From Vanilla planifolia (lineage: Eukaryota > Streptophyta > Magnoliopsida > Asparagales > Orchidaceae): a stretch of 64,000 nt of DNA. How positions within the stretch are numbered: position 1 is the stretch's first letter; the number at the start of each line of letters is the position of its first letter. A program made the position numbers and the translations under genes. A model generated the notes under the pieces. The model saw only the letters and a list, made by a program, of their open reading frames with translations, did not search any database and had not been told where the DNA came from. Of this stretch, positions 1-14,650 are shown in pieces. The stretch covers positions 2,283,501 through 2,347,500 of the forward strand of contig JAIUJO010000070.1 in the NCBI GenBank assembly GCA_023846275.1, in the 5' to 3' direction.

Positions 1-3000
1 GATTTGGTCATATGGTTACGAAGCTCTAATTCCTCTCTTTAAAGACCATTACAACATTTTGATTTGGTTACATTACATTTCTTCAATTCATCTCATTTAA
101 AATTTAACATATCTTTTCGTAATATTAAAAAATATTTTTTTTAATTATGCCCTTTTAACTTTAGTGTTTGGAAGAAATTCTACATGAGCTCTGATTAAAG
201 AAAATGGTCATTAAACTCATGAAAATGAGCTCCAACAATTATATATTAATTTTTATTATTTTAAATATGTCCATGTTTTGGGATTTTGAGATACTTTACT
301 AGACATTTGGTTTCATGACTTATTTGATCATCAAAGATGTTATGCTTGTTCGTCTTAGTATCTTGAAATGTAAACTTTCATAATAATTCATTTCATTTCT
401 TCAAATTTTCTATTTTGTAATACTGTTATGCAACTTCAAATTTACTATAAAATGACCTTTAAATAAGTATAATTTTGTTGCATTACATTTTTCAATTTTT
501 ATCTTTTTAAATATTAATATATTTTTTCTTCATATAAAAAAATTCTTTGATATTTTTTTTTACTTATTTAGTTTTGTAATTTGTAGTTATTATGAACAAC
601 GTTTCATAATTGTTAAACAAATCTTGTTTCTCATTAAATATTAATTTAAAAGTTTTTAAATATTTTTTAGTATTTTTGCATTCTTTATTCGACATTTTTA
701 TTTGTACTTAATAATTGACAATGTTACACTTAATGTCCTTAGTATCTTTGATTAAAAGTTTCCCACGCAATTAGTGTCATTTCTAAAATACTTTGATTTT
801 AATATATATTACTATGAAAAAATAACTCTTTTATTAGGTGACCTTAAAATCACTACAATTTGTTTATGTTATATTTAGGAGTTTATCTCACTTTAGCTTT
901 GTTATATTTTGCTTTTTTTGTAGTAACTATATGCATGGTTCGAGTGACATGATACAAATTATTTTGGACTCAACTGGATGAGAACTACCAAATTATGCCA
1001 TTATTTTTATAGTTGTTTTTTTTATTTTGTAAGGATTTGGCATACATTACAGGACATTTAGATTCATACTTTATTTGAAGATTAACAATACTATTCTTGA
1101 TCTACTTCTTATCTTAGGCAACAACTTTCCCAAAATTTATCTAATTTTATAAAGTAATTTTCTTTGATGTTCTTATGTTTTATGTAACTTTAAATCATCT
1201 CTTATTTGAATTTATAGTTATTGATTATGCAATATTATATTATTTAAATTTATTTCATTTTTGATTTAACATTAATTTTATAATTTTAAAATAATAATTT
1301 AGTTATTTATTTTTATTAAATTTTTTAATCCACTATAAAAAAAAATAAGCTCTGATCAAGATAAAACAAACCTTATTAAACCCATCTAGATGCGTGTTAT
1401 CAAACTAAATATTCAATTTTATATTTACTTACTTTATTTTTTGTGATTTTAGCATATTTTATAAGTCATTTTGATTTGTACATGATAAGATAACTCATGA
1501 TGTTACATTTAAACTCCTTAGTATCTCGGAATGCCATGTAGTTTGCCATATTTCATCAAATGTTTTGCATCAATTTTTTATATTGTTATGAAACTATCTT
1601 TTTCATCAACTGTAGGCTTTATCTCATTAAGATTTTGTTATATTATAATACATCTATTTTTTCATCTCATTTTTTTAATATATGCTTTGTTATATTAAAC
1701 TAATAATTTATTATTATTTATGCTTATTTATTTAGAAAAGTTATAATTATTCCAAACATTTTTTGGGGGAAAGAATAGACATCATTGTACTTGCTTTATT
1801 CAACTTTAATCAAATAAGATATAATAAAGATGAAATAAATGTCATTAAACATATCTTTATGAGGTCAAACAAATTAAATACTAATTCATATTTTTTAAAA
1901 ATTTCTTTTATAATGTTTATGGCTTTTAAATTTTTTTTACTTTGATAATTGGTAGTAATTCCAAAACACTTTTGATTAAGAAGAAATAAGCATCTTTTGA
2001 GTCATCTTGAAGTGCTCTAACTAGTTTTATATTAATTTTTTAATTTCTAATATTTGCATTCTTTAGTGCCATTTTGAGTCTTACAAGATTGATTATTAAG
2101 TATATTACATGTAATCTCCTGAGTATCTTGGAAAAAAACTTTCTTATATAATTTATTTCAGTACTTTAAATTTATGGTTTTAGTTTGGTTACCCTACTAT
2201 CTAACTCTAGACCTCATATCATGTTACTTGTACATTGCTTCTATTTTGTTATGTTACATTACTTCAATATTTCTCATTTTAATGTTAAAATATACTTAAT
2301 ATTAAAATAGAAAGTTATCATTACTTATGCTTGTTTTCATTAATAATTTATAATAATTCCAAATTATATTTGATTAAGATGAAATAGATGTCATTGGACT
2401 CATCTAAACAAGCTCCATATAATTACATATTTATTTTCTAAACTTTTAGATATTTTATGTTTTAAGGTTTTGGCATGCTTTGCAAGTCATTTTTATTTGT
2501 ACTTGTTCTAGCGATTGAGGTGGTTACACCTAATCTTGTTAATTTAGTAGAATTCAATTGTACAATAAATTTACTAGCATTTCTTTAAATATTTTGCAAT
2601 GATTCGATTAGATTACTATACAACACATAACCTCCTTTTATATGACTTGACTTTTATAATGATTTGATTTGGTTATATATATATATTCTTAATATTTTAA
2701 AAAGTAATTTATTATTGTTTGTTCTTATTAATTCAATAATTCTTAGTAAATCCAAGTGATGTCTAATCATGGCAAAACAAACATTGTTGGACTGCAATAA
2801 AATGCAATTTTTCATATATTTTGTCCCTTTTTTTCAAATGCTTTACTTTAATTTTGTTATATTACTAAGTTACATGAAATCTCTTATTTGTGTGGCCCTT
2901 ATATCACTTTGATTCAATTACATTTCATCGTTTCAACTTATCTCATTTTATAATTAACATATATTTATTTAACTTTTAAAAACCTTTTTTTTAATTATGC

Positions 3001-6000
3001 ATACTTTTGGTAATTTCCATATTTATGAATGATGTCTAATTGAGATGAAACACATGTTGTTGGACTCTTCTAGATGACCTCTATCCAATTAAGTAAATAA
3101 TTTTATATTTTAAAACAACTTATTTTATAGCATTTTGGTATGCTTTAGATGATATTTTGACTTGTAGCTTATTCAAAAATAATGTATGTTACACTCAATT
3201 TATTTAGCATTTTAGAAAACAACATTCACTATAGTTTTTCTCATTTCATTTAGATGTATTTCTTCTTAACTCTAAATCTTTAGCCATAAAACATTTGAAA
3301 GTCATTTTTATTACATTACATTGTTTCTATTTATGTCATTTTAGCTTTAAGTTATATTTACCTAAAATTTTTTAAAATAATAATTTAATATTATATAGGC
3401 TAATTTATTAAAGAAATTCATAATAATTACAAATCAAATCAAAATGAGATGAAACAAATTTATTTAGAATCATCCCAATGAGCTCTGTCAAGTTAACTTT
3501 TTTTAATTTTTTGAAATATCTTATTTTCTAAGGTTTTTGTATGCTATATTAGATATTTTGATTCATGTCATATTTATAGATTAAAAATGCTGCACTAAAT
3601 CTCCCTAGTATCTTATAATGTAACTTTCTTATATGACTTATTTTAGTTAAAATTTTTCATTTTGATATGGTTATTTTAAAAAGTTATTGTAAATCTTGTC
3701 TCGTGTGATAATTACATCTTTTTAATTTTGTTATATTGTCTTGCTTAAATTTATTACATTTCAGCTTTAATGTTATTTCTTAAATATTTAGATAATAATT
3801 TTTTATTTTTTATAATCACTTAATTTATAATTAGCAAAAATTCCAAGGGCTATCCAATTGTAACGAAACAAGCGACTCTCCTTAATAAGCTCAATATCTA
3901 AATTAACTTTCTATTGTAAAATATTTTACTTTTTAGGGTATTTTACAATTTTTAAGAAACTTTAGTTCAATTTTATTTGATGATTCAATGAATTATACTT
4001 TATCACCTTAGTATCATTAATTCATCTTTTTCGTAAAATTTATCTCATTTTTTTAATGTTTTGTTTTCATTATTTTTTATTATTATGAAACTCTAATTTT
4101 CTTATAATGTTGTCTTTCCATTGCTTTCATTAGGTTATATTTATTATTTCTACTAGCCTAAGTTTAGCTTTTTCATATATTAACTTAATATTTATTTAAT
4201 ATTTCATTATTATTTATGATGATAGTTTTTTAGTAATGCATAGAAATTCCCAACAAGGCTTGATAAAGACAATACAAATGTCATTCGACATATACCGTTG
4301 AGCTCTATCCAATCGAATATTCATTTTCATATTTTTAGATATTTTATTTTTTAGTGTTTTATCATTCCTTATGAACTATTTTAATTTGTTACATAATTAA
4401 TGATCATGGAGGTTAACCTTAATCTCCTAAGAGGATTTAAACTCTAAATCTCCTCTCGTGTGGCATTTGCATCGATATAAATATGAAATATAATGTTGCT
4501 TCAACTTATTTAATTTTGGTATTATTAAATATTTATTTGAGAATTAATATAAAAACTTCTTATTATTATATACTTATTTGCATTGTTAAATTTTTTTCTC
4601 TAAATTTGGCCTAATCAAGATGAAACAACTCGTTGGACTTTTCTCAATGAGTATTTTGTAATTTTTAATTTTATTTTATTTTTTAAAAAAAATTTATTTT
4701 TTATTAGTTTTTACACTTTCTGATGTTTTGATTTGTATCATATTTTATGATTGAGGATGAATTACTTGAAAAATTAAGTATCTTATATTCTAATTTTCTT
4801 GCACAAGTTATCTTCTTGCCAAAGAAGATTTGTTGTCAATTATTTACAGTACCATGTAACTGAAATCTCGTTTCATTTGACCTTTACATTTCTTTGTTTT
4901 CCACAGATTACATTGCCCTAACTATCTTACTTCATTGTTTTTATATATTTACTTAATGTTTAAAAATTAATATATTCTTATTTTAAAAATTTATAGTAAT
5001 TCAAAATGTTATCCAATTGAGACAAAAAATAATTGGACTTGTCTGAACGTGCTCCATTAATTAAAAACACATTTTCATATTGCATGGAATTTTATTTTCT
5101 ATCCACAAGGCATAACTTATGAAATTTTTTATTTTTACGTAATACAATGATCAAGAATATAATATTCAATCACTTTAGAATTTGAAATGAGTTTTTCTCA
5201 AAGAATTTATCCTATTTCTTCATATTTTTTATTTTACTTTTACATCTTATTTTGTAATCGAGGATGCTACATTTGATCTCCTTAATATCTTGGAATGTAA
5301 CTTCCTCACGAGATTTACTTAATCCATCAAAATTTTCCCTTAAACTTGGTTATAGAAGTATATAGGTCTAAATTTTGTCTCATGTGGCCTATGCATCACT
5401 TTGATTTAATTATATAATATTACTTTAGGTTATCTTGTTTCAACTATAATGTATATTTACTTAGCATTAAATTATTAATTTTTCTTTTTTTATGCATATT
5501 TACTTTTGTTATCTACAATAATTCTTAGTGAAGTATTATTGGGATGATAAGCATCACTAACTCATCTTGAATGGCTCTATGGTTGTGTTATGATTTATTA
5601 GACATTTTGATTTGATTATATTATAATGAAACTTTATTTAGCCACACATACATTTTTTATACTAGTTTAGTTTATATTGATTTAGCTTATTACATATTTA
5701 ATTAATATAAAAATAAAAATTTATTATTATTTATGCTTATTTATTTTGTGAACTTACAGTAATTATAAACAATGTGAGCTTCAGGTGAAAAAGTAGTTGC
5801 ATTTGCTTAAATAAGTTATATACAATTAAATATTTATTTTATATTTTATAATTAATTTAATTTTCTATATTTTTTATTTTTTTCACAATAGCCTTCAAAT
5901 CTTACAAAATTTGATGATCAAAGGTGTTACTTTATATCTCCTTAGTATCTTAAAAAAATATTTTTCGTACAATTAAATTTATTTCTTCAAATTGTTTACT

Positions 6001-9000
6001 TTATTTTTGTTTTGTCATAATAAAACTCTATTTAACCCCTCCATGACCTTTACATTATCTTTATTTGATTGCTACATTTTATCAATTTATCTCATTTATG
6101 CATTAATAAAGAATCACATAACATTAAATTAATAATTTTAATGAAAGGGGATGTTACCAAGTTTATTTAATATCCTAAAATGCAACTTGCCATAAAATTT
6201 GCCTTTGTTTTTTTAAAATTGTTTAACTTTGATTTAGTTATACTAATTTGAAACTATAAATATACTCTCAAGTAATCTTTACATTGATTTGATATGGTTG
6301 TATAACATTATTTTATCATATCTCATTTTACATTTAATTTATATTTATTAAATATTAAAAAAATTATTATTATTTATGCTTATTTATTATTTTAATACAT
6401 AGTAATTCTTTATAAAGATTTAATGAGACTAGTAAAACAGTGTTAGACATATTTCAATGAATTCTATCTAATTAAATATTTATTTGTAAATTTTAAAATA
6501 TTTTATTATTTATACAATTAATATACTTTACATGTTATTTTAATTAATATTGAATTGATGAACAAAGTGTTACACTTGATATCCTTAGAAGCTTTGAATG
6601 CAACGTTCTTATGAAGTTTGTTTTACTTCAAATGTTTCCCCTAATTTGCCTATATTTTTGTAAAACTATAATTATCATCTTGTGTGGCCTTGGTGTCACT
6701 TCAATTTATATTATACTGTTTCAATATATCTCATTATTTTCTTTAATGTATATTTAATTAATATTAAAATAATAAGTTTTATTATTTAAGCCTTTTAATT
6801 TTCTTAATATATAGTAATTCACAAAGGAGTTTTGATTTAAGCTGAACAAACATCATTTGACTCTTTTAGACAAACTATATCAAATTAAATAGTCAATTTT
6901 TAAATTATAAATACTTTATTTTCATTGACCTTTGGCATGCCTTATGAGAAATTTCAATTCATATAAGATTTGATGATCAAGGATGTCACACTCAATCTAA
7001 TTAGAATGTTGGAATACTAATTTTCCATTCAATTTGCATTATTTATTCAAAAGTTTCACTTTTATTATGTCATATTACTAATAAACAATAATTTACTTCT
7101 CTTGTGATGTTTACATTTCTTGATTGTGCTAAATTATATTGCTTCAATTCAATTAACTTTCGGTTTATTATACATTTCCTCTATTATAAATTAATACTTT
7201 GTAATTTTTTATGATAATTGATTAATAATTTCAAATGAGATTTGATTTAGATTAAAGAAATATCATTAGACTTTTTTGTAATAACATTTTTTAAAAAAAA
7301 AAAAAAAATTTTTTATGTCTTTATCAAATTTTATGTGGAATATTAATTTATATTTGATTTTAATAATTGAGGATATAAATATTGCTACACTAAACTCTAT
7401 GACATCCATCAAATTCAACAATCTTTTTTATATTTTAAAATAACTTAACTTTGAATGCTTTTGTGGGTTTTACGAGAAATTTTGATGCATACCAAATCTA
7501 ATGAAAGTTACACTCGACTCCTCTTCCATCTAATGATGCAACTTTCTTGTATAATTTAACTAATTTCTCTAAATTCTTTCCTTTGTTTTTGTTATATCAT
7601 TATGTAGCTTAAAATCTCATCTTATGTGACCTTTCCTTAACTTCTATTTGATAATATTACATTACTTCAGTTTACAATATTTCAAATTTAATTTGTATTT
7701 ACTTAATATTTAAACATTTATTTCTTTATCTTTATCTTCATTTGTTTTTATAATTCATAGTATTACAAGCGAGGTCAAATTAAGATAAAAACAAATTAGA
7801 TTAGACTCGTCTTAACTAGCATTATCTAACTAAATATTCATTTTTATATTTTTAAATATTTTTTCTATGATCTTGGCATTCTTTAAAAGTCATTTTAGTT
7901 TGTAACATATTTAATGATTTAGGCTACTATATTCATATACCTTGTATCTTGGTACGCAACTTTATATTATATAGTTTAACTGATTTTTTCAATATTTTTC
8001 TTTTAATTGGTTAATATAACTTTAAATCTCCTCTCATTTGACATTTACATCGCTTTAATTTTTTTATATTACATTGCTTAAATTTATCTCTTTTAAAATT
8101 TAATAAATATTTTTTGATGTTATAAAAATATTTTTTTTATTGTTTATATTTATTTTTTTATAAGTTGTTATAATTCCAAATGAGCCAATTATGACAAAAT
8201 TAGTCATTTGACTTGTCTCAACAATTTTTATCCAGTTAAATATTCTTTTTATGCATTTTTTTAGATATTTTATTTTTTTAGTTTAAGTATACTTTGCAAG
8301 ACATTTCAATTGCAACCTTATTTGATGATATAAGATATTATAGAAGATCACTTTAGAATACTGAAATGAAACTTTTTTGTATAATTTATCTAATTTCTTT
8401 AAATATTTGGCTTTCATTTAGTTGTATTACTTTATAGCTATAAATATCCTCTTTTGTAACATTTTCAAAACTTTAATTTTTTTGTAATACTACTTTCTAT
8501 TTTTCCCCATTTAAGTTTTAATGCACATAAACCTAATAATAAAATAACAACTTAGTATTATTTATGTTTATTTACTTTAGTAGGTCATAGTACTTGCAAA
8601 TGTTGTCCAATTAAGAGGAAAATAACATTGTTTGAATTATCTCATTGACGATTATCAACCTAAACATTCTTTTCCCAATTTCTTTATATTTTAATCTGTA
8701 AGATTTTGGCATTCATTAGGAGAATTTTTTTAATCTTACATTTTTTATTATCAAAGATGTTACACTAGATATCCTTAGTATCTTTATATGCAATAATCCT
8801 ATAAAATTTGTCTGATTTCCTTAATTATTTTGTTTAAATTTTGTTATATTACTATGTAACTCTAAATCTCGTCACATGTTACCTTTATGATTTCGTTTTT
8901 GTTGTGTTATATTGCTCCAATTTATCACTTTTCAATTTTAAATTTATATTTATTTAATACTAAAATAATAATTTATTATTATTTATGCTTATTTAATAGT

Positions 9001-11858
9001 CAAACTAACATTAATTCTGAATGATGACATTTCAAGGAGCAACAAATGCCAATGGACAAACCTCAATATGCATTGTGCAATTGAATAATAATTTTTAATT
9101 AATTAAGTATTTTATTTTCTATAGTTTTTGTTTTCTTAGTATGATATTTTGACTCATACAATTTTTTATAATGAACGATGTTATACTTGATCTACTTACT
9201 ATCTTTTAGTAGAACTTCCTTATATAATTTATTTTATTTCTATGAATGTCTTACTTTGCCTTATTTTTAATACTATGTAAATAAAAATCTCCCTTTCTAC
9301 GATTTTCATTGTGCTTTATTTTTTTATATTACATCACTTTATTTTATTTAATTTAGATTTTTGTTATTTAATTAATATTAAATTAATAACTTATTATTAT
9401 TTATACTTATTTACTTAATAATTAAAAAAATCCAAAGCGAGTTTTGATTGAGATGAAACAAATATTATTTGGCAAGTCTTTACAAGTTCTCTTAAATTAA
9501 ATATTTAATTTTTATGCATATTTAAGTATTTACAATTTTAGTGATTTAAAAACTTTTATGACACCTTTTAATTTGTACCCAATTTGATAATCGAGACTAT
9601 TACACTCCATCTCTTTAGTATCTTGGAATGGAACTTTCCCATACAATTTTTTCTATTTCTTTCAATCCTTTTTAATTTAGATATATTACAATGAAACTCT
9701 AGTTATCATCTTATGTGACCTTTACATCACTTAGATTTAGTTATATTACATTTGCTCAATTGATCTCATTTCAGTTTCACTATATATTTATTAAATATTT
9801 ATGAATATTTTAACTTTTTAATTCATAGTAATTCAAAGAGATGTTTGATCCATTTTTTTATATTTTTTTATATTTTTAAATATTTTTTTGTAAGACTTTA
9901 TCATGTTTTAAGTGTTATTTTTATTTTCACCTAATTTACCTGGCAATGATGTTATAATAGCTCTTATTAACACCCTTTAATGGTACCTTAAAAATTTTAT
10001 CTCATTTTATTAAGCTTTTTTCCTTTGATTTTATTATATTACACAGCAACTCTAAATATCCCATCATTTGGCTTTTACATTATTTTGACTTATTATATTA
10101 GATTATTTCAATAATTCTCCTTTCACCTTAAATTTTTGTTTACTACAAATTTAAATAATAATTTTCTTTTATTTTTTTGTTATTTACTTTTGTAATTTGG
10201 AGTACTTTAAAAGAGGTCTAATCAAGATGAAACAAATATCGTTGGGTATGTCTAAATAAGCTGTATCCCATTAAATTTTTTTTCATAAATATTTAGATAC
10301 CTTATTTTCTAGTGTCTAGCATACATTACTGAGAAATTTTGTTGGTATCCTACTTCGACGAGTGAGGATCCTACACTTGATCCCTTTAATATCTTAGAGT
10401 AATACTTTCCCACATAGTTTTTTGTAATTTCTTCAAGTTTTTTTGTTATGATTTAGTTGTGCTACTATTTAATTCTAAATCTGATCTCATGTGACCTATA
10501 CATCACCTTCATTTAGTTATATTATAATGCTTCAATTTAACTCATTTTAGCTCTAAATATCCTTAATTAAGATAAAAATAATAGTTTCTTATTTTTTATT
10601 CTTATTTACAATGATAATTATTGGTAATTCCCAATGTTGTCTGATCAAGATGAAAAAATGTCATTAGAATATCCTTGAAAAGATCTATGTAATCAAATTT
10701 AGTTTTCTAAAATTTTAAATAATTTATTATCTTTTATGTTTTCATACTTTATGGGATATTTAGATTTCTACATGACTAACAGTTAAGAATGTTACAATAA
10801 ATCTGCTTAGAAACTTCGAATGCAACTTTGTTTTAAAATTTATCTAATTTGATCAACTTTTTCACATTGATTTCGTTATATTATAATGAAACTCTAATTC
10901 TTCTCTCTTATGACCTTTACATTACATAGATTTGGTTGCATTAAATTTCTTTAGTCTATTTTATTTCAACATCGTTATATATATTTACTCAATTTTTAAA
11001 TAACATTTTTTTATTATTTATGTTTTTTTTGCAATTTTTAAAAATTCCAAATAAGATTTGCTTGAGATAATACATACATCATTACACTCATCAAGATGTG
11101 GTCCATATAGTTAAATATTCATTTCTAAATTTGTAATATTTTATTCACTATATATTTGGTATGTTTTATGAGACATTTTAATTCATACCAAATTTTATTA
11201 TCTAAAATGTTGCTCTTAGTATCTTTGAATAAAAAATTCTTGTATAATTTATCCATTCTCTTCAATAGTTTTGTTTTGATTTGATCATATTTCTATGTAA
11301 CTCTTATTCTCTTCTCATGTGATCTCTAAATTGTCTTTTTTGGTTATGTTATGCTACTTCAATTTAACACATTTAAGATTTAAGAAATAATCACATAATG
11401 TTAAAATAATCCTTTATTATTTTTTTTACTTATCTACTTTTGTATTTTGTGGTAACCCTAAACGAGGTTTAGTTGATACAAAACAATCATCGTTGAACTT
11501 GTCTTAATGTGCTCTATCTAGTCAAATATGATTTTAAACTTTCAAATAATTTATTTTCTATAGCTTTGGTAAGAAGTATTTCAATTTGTACTTGATCTAG
11601 CTATTGAGAAAGTTACTTTACTTTTCTTAGGTTCTTGAAATATTATTTTCCCATATAATTTATCTTATTTAAACTTTTTTTAATTTAATTTAGTTATATT
11701 ACTATGTTACACAAAATATTCTCTTATATTGACTTTACATTATTTTAATTTAATAATATGACATTACATCAATTTGCCTCCTTTAAACTTTAATATTTAT
11801 TTACTTAATATAAAAACAATAACTTATTATTATTATCCTTATTTACTTATGTAATTTA
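1..11858 (+). repeat. Diverged ~400-bp satellite array, plus orientation, block 1
   Basis: Tandem repeat units of about 400 bp follow one another without a gene. Landmarks seen again and again are GATGAAACAAA-like and CATTGGACTCATCT-like boxes (for example near 1,830, 2,380, 3,050, 10,220), an AATTAAATATTCATTT-like box, a TATCTTGGAATG-like box (near 360, 1,520, 2,120, 3,610, 9,620) and an AT-only segment ending in TTATTATTTATGCTTATTTAC. Units differ greatly from each other by substitutions and small indels, so the array is old. Spacing is irregular in places; the stretch 1,520-2,120 is about 200 bp longer than one unit. Open frames here are short (about 60 codons), follow the AT-rich composition and match nothing I know. 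The block ends near 11,858 inside a unit, just after the TTATTTAC box. The family is not one I recognise. Confidence 0.85.
7287..7314. repeat. T6-A16-T6 homopolymer tract
   Basis: Six T, sixteen A and six T stand in a row inside a satellite unit. Such a tract is stiff DNA and prone to slippage. It could be the tail of a lost insertion, but no insertion body is seen beside it, so simple slippage is more likely. Confidence 0.7.
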
Positions 11859-13429
11859 CACTATACGATCCTCAAAATACCCTATGTTTCTCTCTAGACA
11901 TAGTACTTTTTCCTTTTCTTATTATTGTACTTATACAATCGATGTCTTTGGTAACAGTATCATCAAATGTTACTTGAATGAACACTCTATTTTTGATACT
12001 ATTATCCATGTATCCTAGTGCGATTACTAGCATGTTCTATTCTTATTCATAACTTCATAGTAAATGACATCACCTTATGTATGGTGGTCAAACTTTATTA
12101 TTTCAATTCACTATCTAATGGAGCCAAACTTAATGTTCACACAACTATTATGCTTAAATTTTAACCAAGTTGTACTTGTACAAAAATGATTTACTATTTT
12201 AGCCTTTTCACTCTTGCATCCCAATTGCTATTATTGTAAGATTTTCCAATGCAATTGATTAAAATCATGATGACTAATTTTTGTAATAGAGACTTTATAC
12301 ATGTTTCTTAAATCATCATATCATGCAATTTGACTTTCATATTACATGACTCTAATAACACATTGCCAGCAATACTCTAACTTGTTTACTTGAATTTTAC
12401 AAGCATTTATTGATAGAATAAAATGAAAATAATATTCTTTAGCTATAAATTTTGTAGGTCTAACAATATGGATATGTTCTTATGCAAAAAGAATGGCATT
12501 GCTATATTCTCTTCTTGGATGTACATATAGACCATCACTTTGAAAACATTTGGTGGTGAATAGATTTTCTATAGTTTTTTTGATAAGATGGAGCCAGCCA
12601 AGCAAGTAGACTAGGATAAGCATCACATGAAGGCTCAACATGAGTGTAGAAATAAAATGAAAAGTAATGATTCATAAAAACCAAGAGATTTAGAAAGTCA
12701 CATGAAAGCAAAAAAGAGAAGAAATCTAACGGAATTTGCAAGTTTGATGCTTTTCTTACTAAACCTATTAGTGATAGGAAATCAACCATCTCAGAAAATA
12801 GGCCCAAAAATGTTCACAATGTGTTAGAAGGCAAAAATGTGCTAGTACATATTAAGAGAATGTCTACCTTCTTTTGAAGCCTATTCATAAGAAAGTAGAT
12901 ATTTTTTAGAGGATCAAAGAATTATTTGTCGAATTTCTGAGGCACGACAAATAAAGGAGGATAGCTTCTAATTGATGCACCCACTTAGTAGTTGGCCATG
13001 TAATCATCAATGTCATTACTCATATGCTTTGATTAACTTATGTATGAAATTTCATAGGAGAGAGTTACTGGTGATAAAGTCCAATTGCATTTTTCTTTGA
13101 TGGTGAGGTTGTCCTCAATGCAGATTCTATCTACTCTTTGAGTCATAAGTGATCATGTTGTTCTCAATTATTTTTGATGAACTTATTTAATTATTCTTAT
13201 GGAATTTAAAATCATGTTTGGAATGGAAATAATAACCTAACATAGTGTGGTGATCAATTTCTAGGAGGCAAAGTTTCACATCAAAATGACAAATTTAGTT
13301 GATCTTCTATAATTTTTAGTTAACTACTACATTTTGATATTATCAACCCAGTAGAATTTAGCTTTAAGTTATAAAGGCCATGTTGGTTAGTTGGAATTCA
13401 TATTCAATTCCTTATGACACAATTGCTAT
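11859..13429. other. Non-satellite sequence, unassigned; possible gag/protease-side relic
   Basis: The satellite landmarks stop at about 11,858 and base composition becomes less AT-rich. I see no repeat period, RNA gene or convincing coding frame. A minus-strand frame of 90 codons at 12,535-12,807 has no family resemblance and no homologous-looking context. Because the stretch lies directly 5' of a Ty3/gypsy pol relic on the plus strand, the part from about 12,500 may be its decayed gag/protease side. That is inference from position only. Confidence 0.4.
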
Positions 13430-14650
13430 AGGATACCCTTCTAGTTAAGGATTATCCCAACATTTTCTTTAAGAATTCCTTGGTTTATGAGTAGTCAGAT
13501 TTTTAGAGTTTTTTATTGACTTGAAGCATGGAGCCATTCTCATTACAAAGGCACCATATTGCAAGGCTCTAAATGGACCTCATGAGTTCAAGGTCCCATT
13601 GTATAGTGTGGATAGTAAGAGATTGATTAGCCTTAGTTCTTCGCCAAGTGGAGTTTCTATTCCCTCCTTAGAAAGAAGGATGGGTGTTTAGGCATATTTC
13701 CAAGAATTTAAAGAGGTGACTCTTATCCACTATCATACATAGATGACTTATGTAATCAATAATAAGGTGCATAATCCCTTTTAAATAATAATTTTTAATA
13801 TGGGTTTCATAAAATAAGAATTAGGGTTGAGGACGTCCCTAATAAAAGTTTCAAGACTTGACTTAGACATTAACTCCATTTTTACATTTTGACATATCGA
13901 CACACTGGTCACCTGGCACATTATTTGTAATAGGATTTATTGTATTAGATAGTGTGTCCCTAAATATCAAGGATTAAGAAAGAGCCTATTAAAGGTGCTT
14001 GAAGATTTGGAAACATTCACATTGAAATATTTATAGACTTTCATAAAAGAATGAGTACCACTCATTTATTTTGCATGGCATACCATCCTTGGACTATTAA
14101 GCATCTATAGAGTGTAATACAAACTTTAGATCATCTTTAGAAACTTAGTGTACAGTCTGACTCTAGATATTAGTTTAGACATTTTCCTTTGCTAAAAGTT
14201 TTGTAAAACAACTAGTATAGGCCATTGGCATGACACTATAAAGGTTTTATAAGAATATAGGCAAGTTTGTTAACAACATTTAGAAATTAAAGATATGGTG
14301 CATAACATCAACCCAATTTGATGATTATTTACTTTTAAAATGTATTTCAAATTAAGACTTAGGTGCATTGGATATTATAAAAATATGAAAATGACTATTT
14401 ATGATAGGTACAATTTTGTTTCAAGAAACTACAGTTGGGATACCTTATGTTTTCCATATATCTAATGCAATCTCAGCTCCTTTAAAAGAAGCCTAAGGTT
14501 TATTTAGTTACAATTAGATGAGTCCAATCAAGGTTACCTAGTTGAGTTTATTAGTATGCCTTCAATAAATCGAAGTCTACTTATGATCAAAGTTCTTTGG
14601 AACAACCACGATTAATGAAAGGACACTTGAGAGGAGAAAAGAAAGGTTCA
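13430..14650 (+). mobile_element. Broken Ty3/gypsy retrotransposon pol relic (probably chromovirus lineage)
   Basis: Translated plus-strand pieces line up, in the expected order, with landmarks of plant Ty3/gypsy pol. The linker before reverse transcriptase lies near 13,449. The start of reverse transcriptase shows KAPY at 13,548-13,559, in place of the usual KAPYR motif, followed near 13,650 by a block like SPWGAP...KKDG. An integrase zinc-finger end lies near 13,950. The integrase core end shows AYHP at 14,078-14,089, followed by a stretch like ERVNQTLED. The integrase C-terminal region shows VFHIS near 14,449 and a KVLW...H block near 14,589, as in the chromodomain-type tails of chromoviruses. 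The relic is far shorter than a complete pol and has many breaks, so it is long dead. No long terminal repeats or primer-binding site were identified. It sits as an island in the satellite. Family assignment is good; the lineage is tentative. Confidence 0.75.

Noticed and set aside
7287-7314. Poly-A tail of a LINE or SINE
   Set aside because: The tract is flanked by T runs inside a satellite unit, and no element body or target duplication is visible.
12535-12807. Minus-strand frame of 90 codons in the non-satellite island
   Set aside because: No recognisable domain, and the neighbouring gypsy relic reads on the other strand. It looks like a chance frame in moderately AT-rich DNA.
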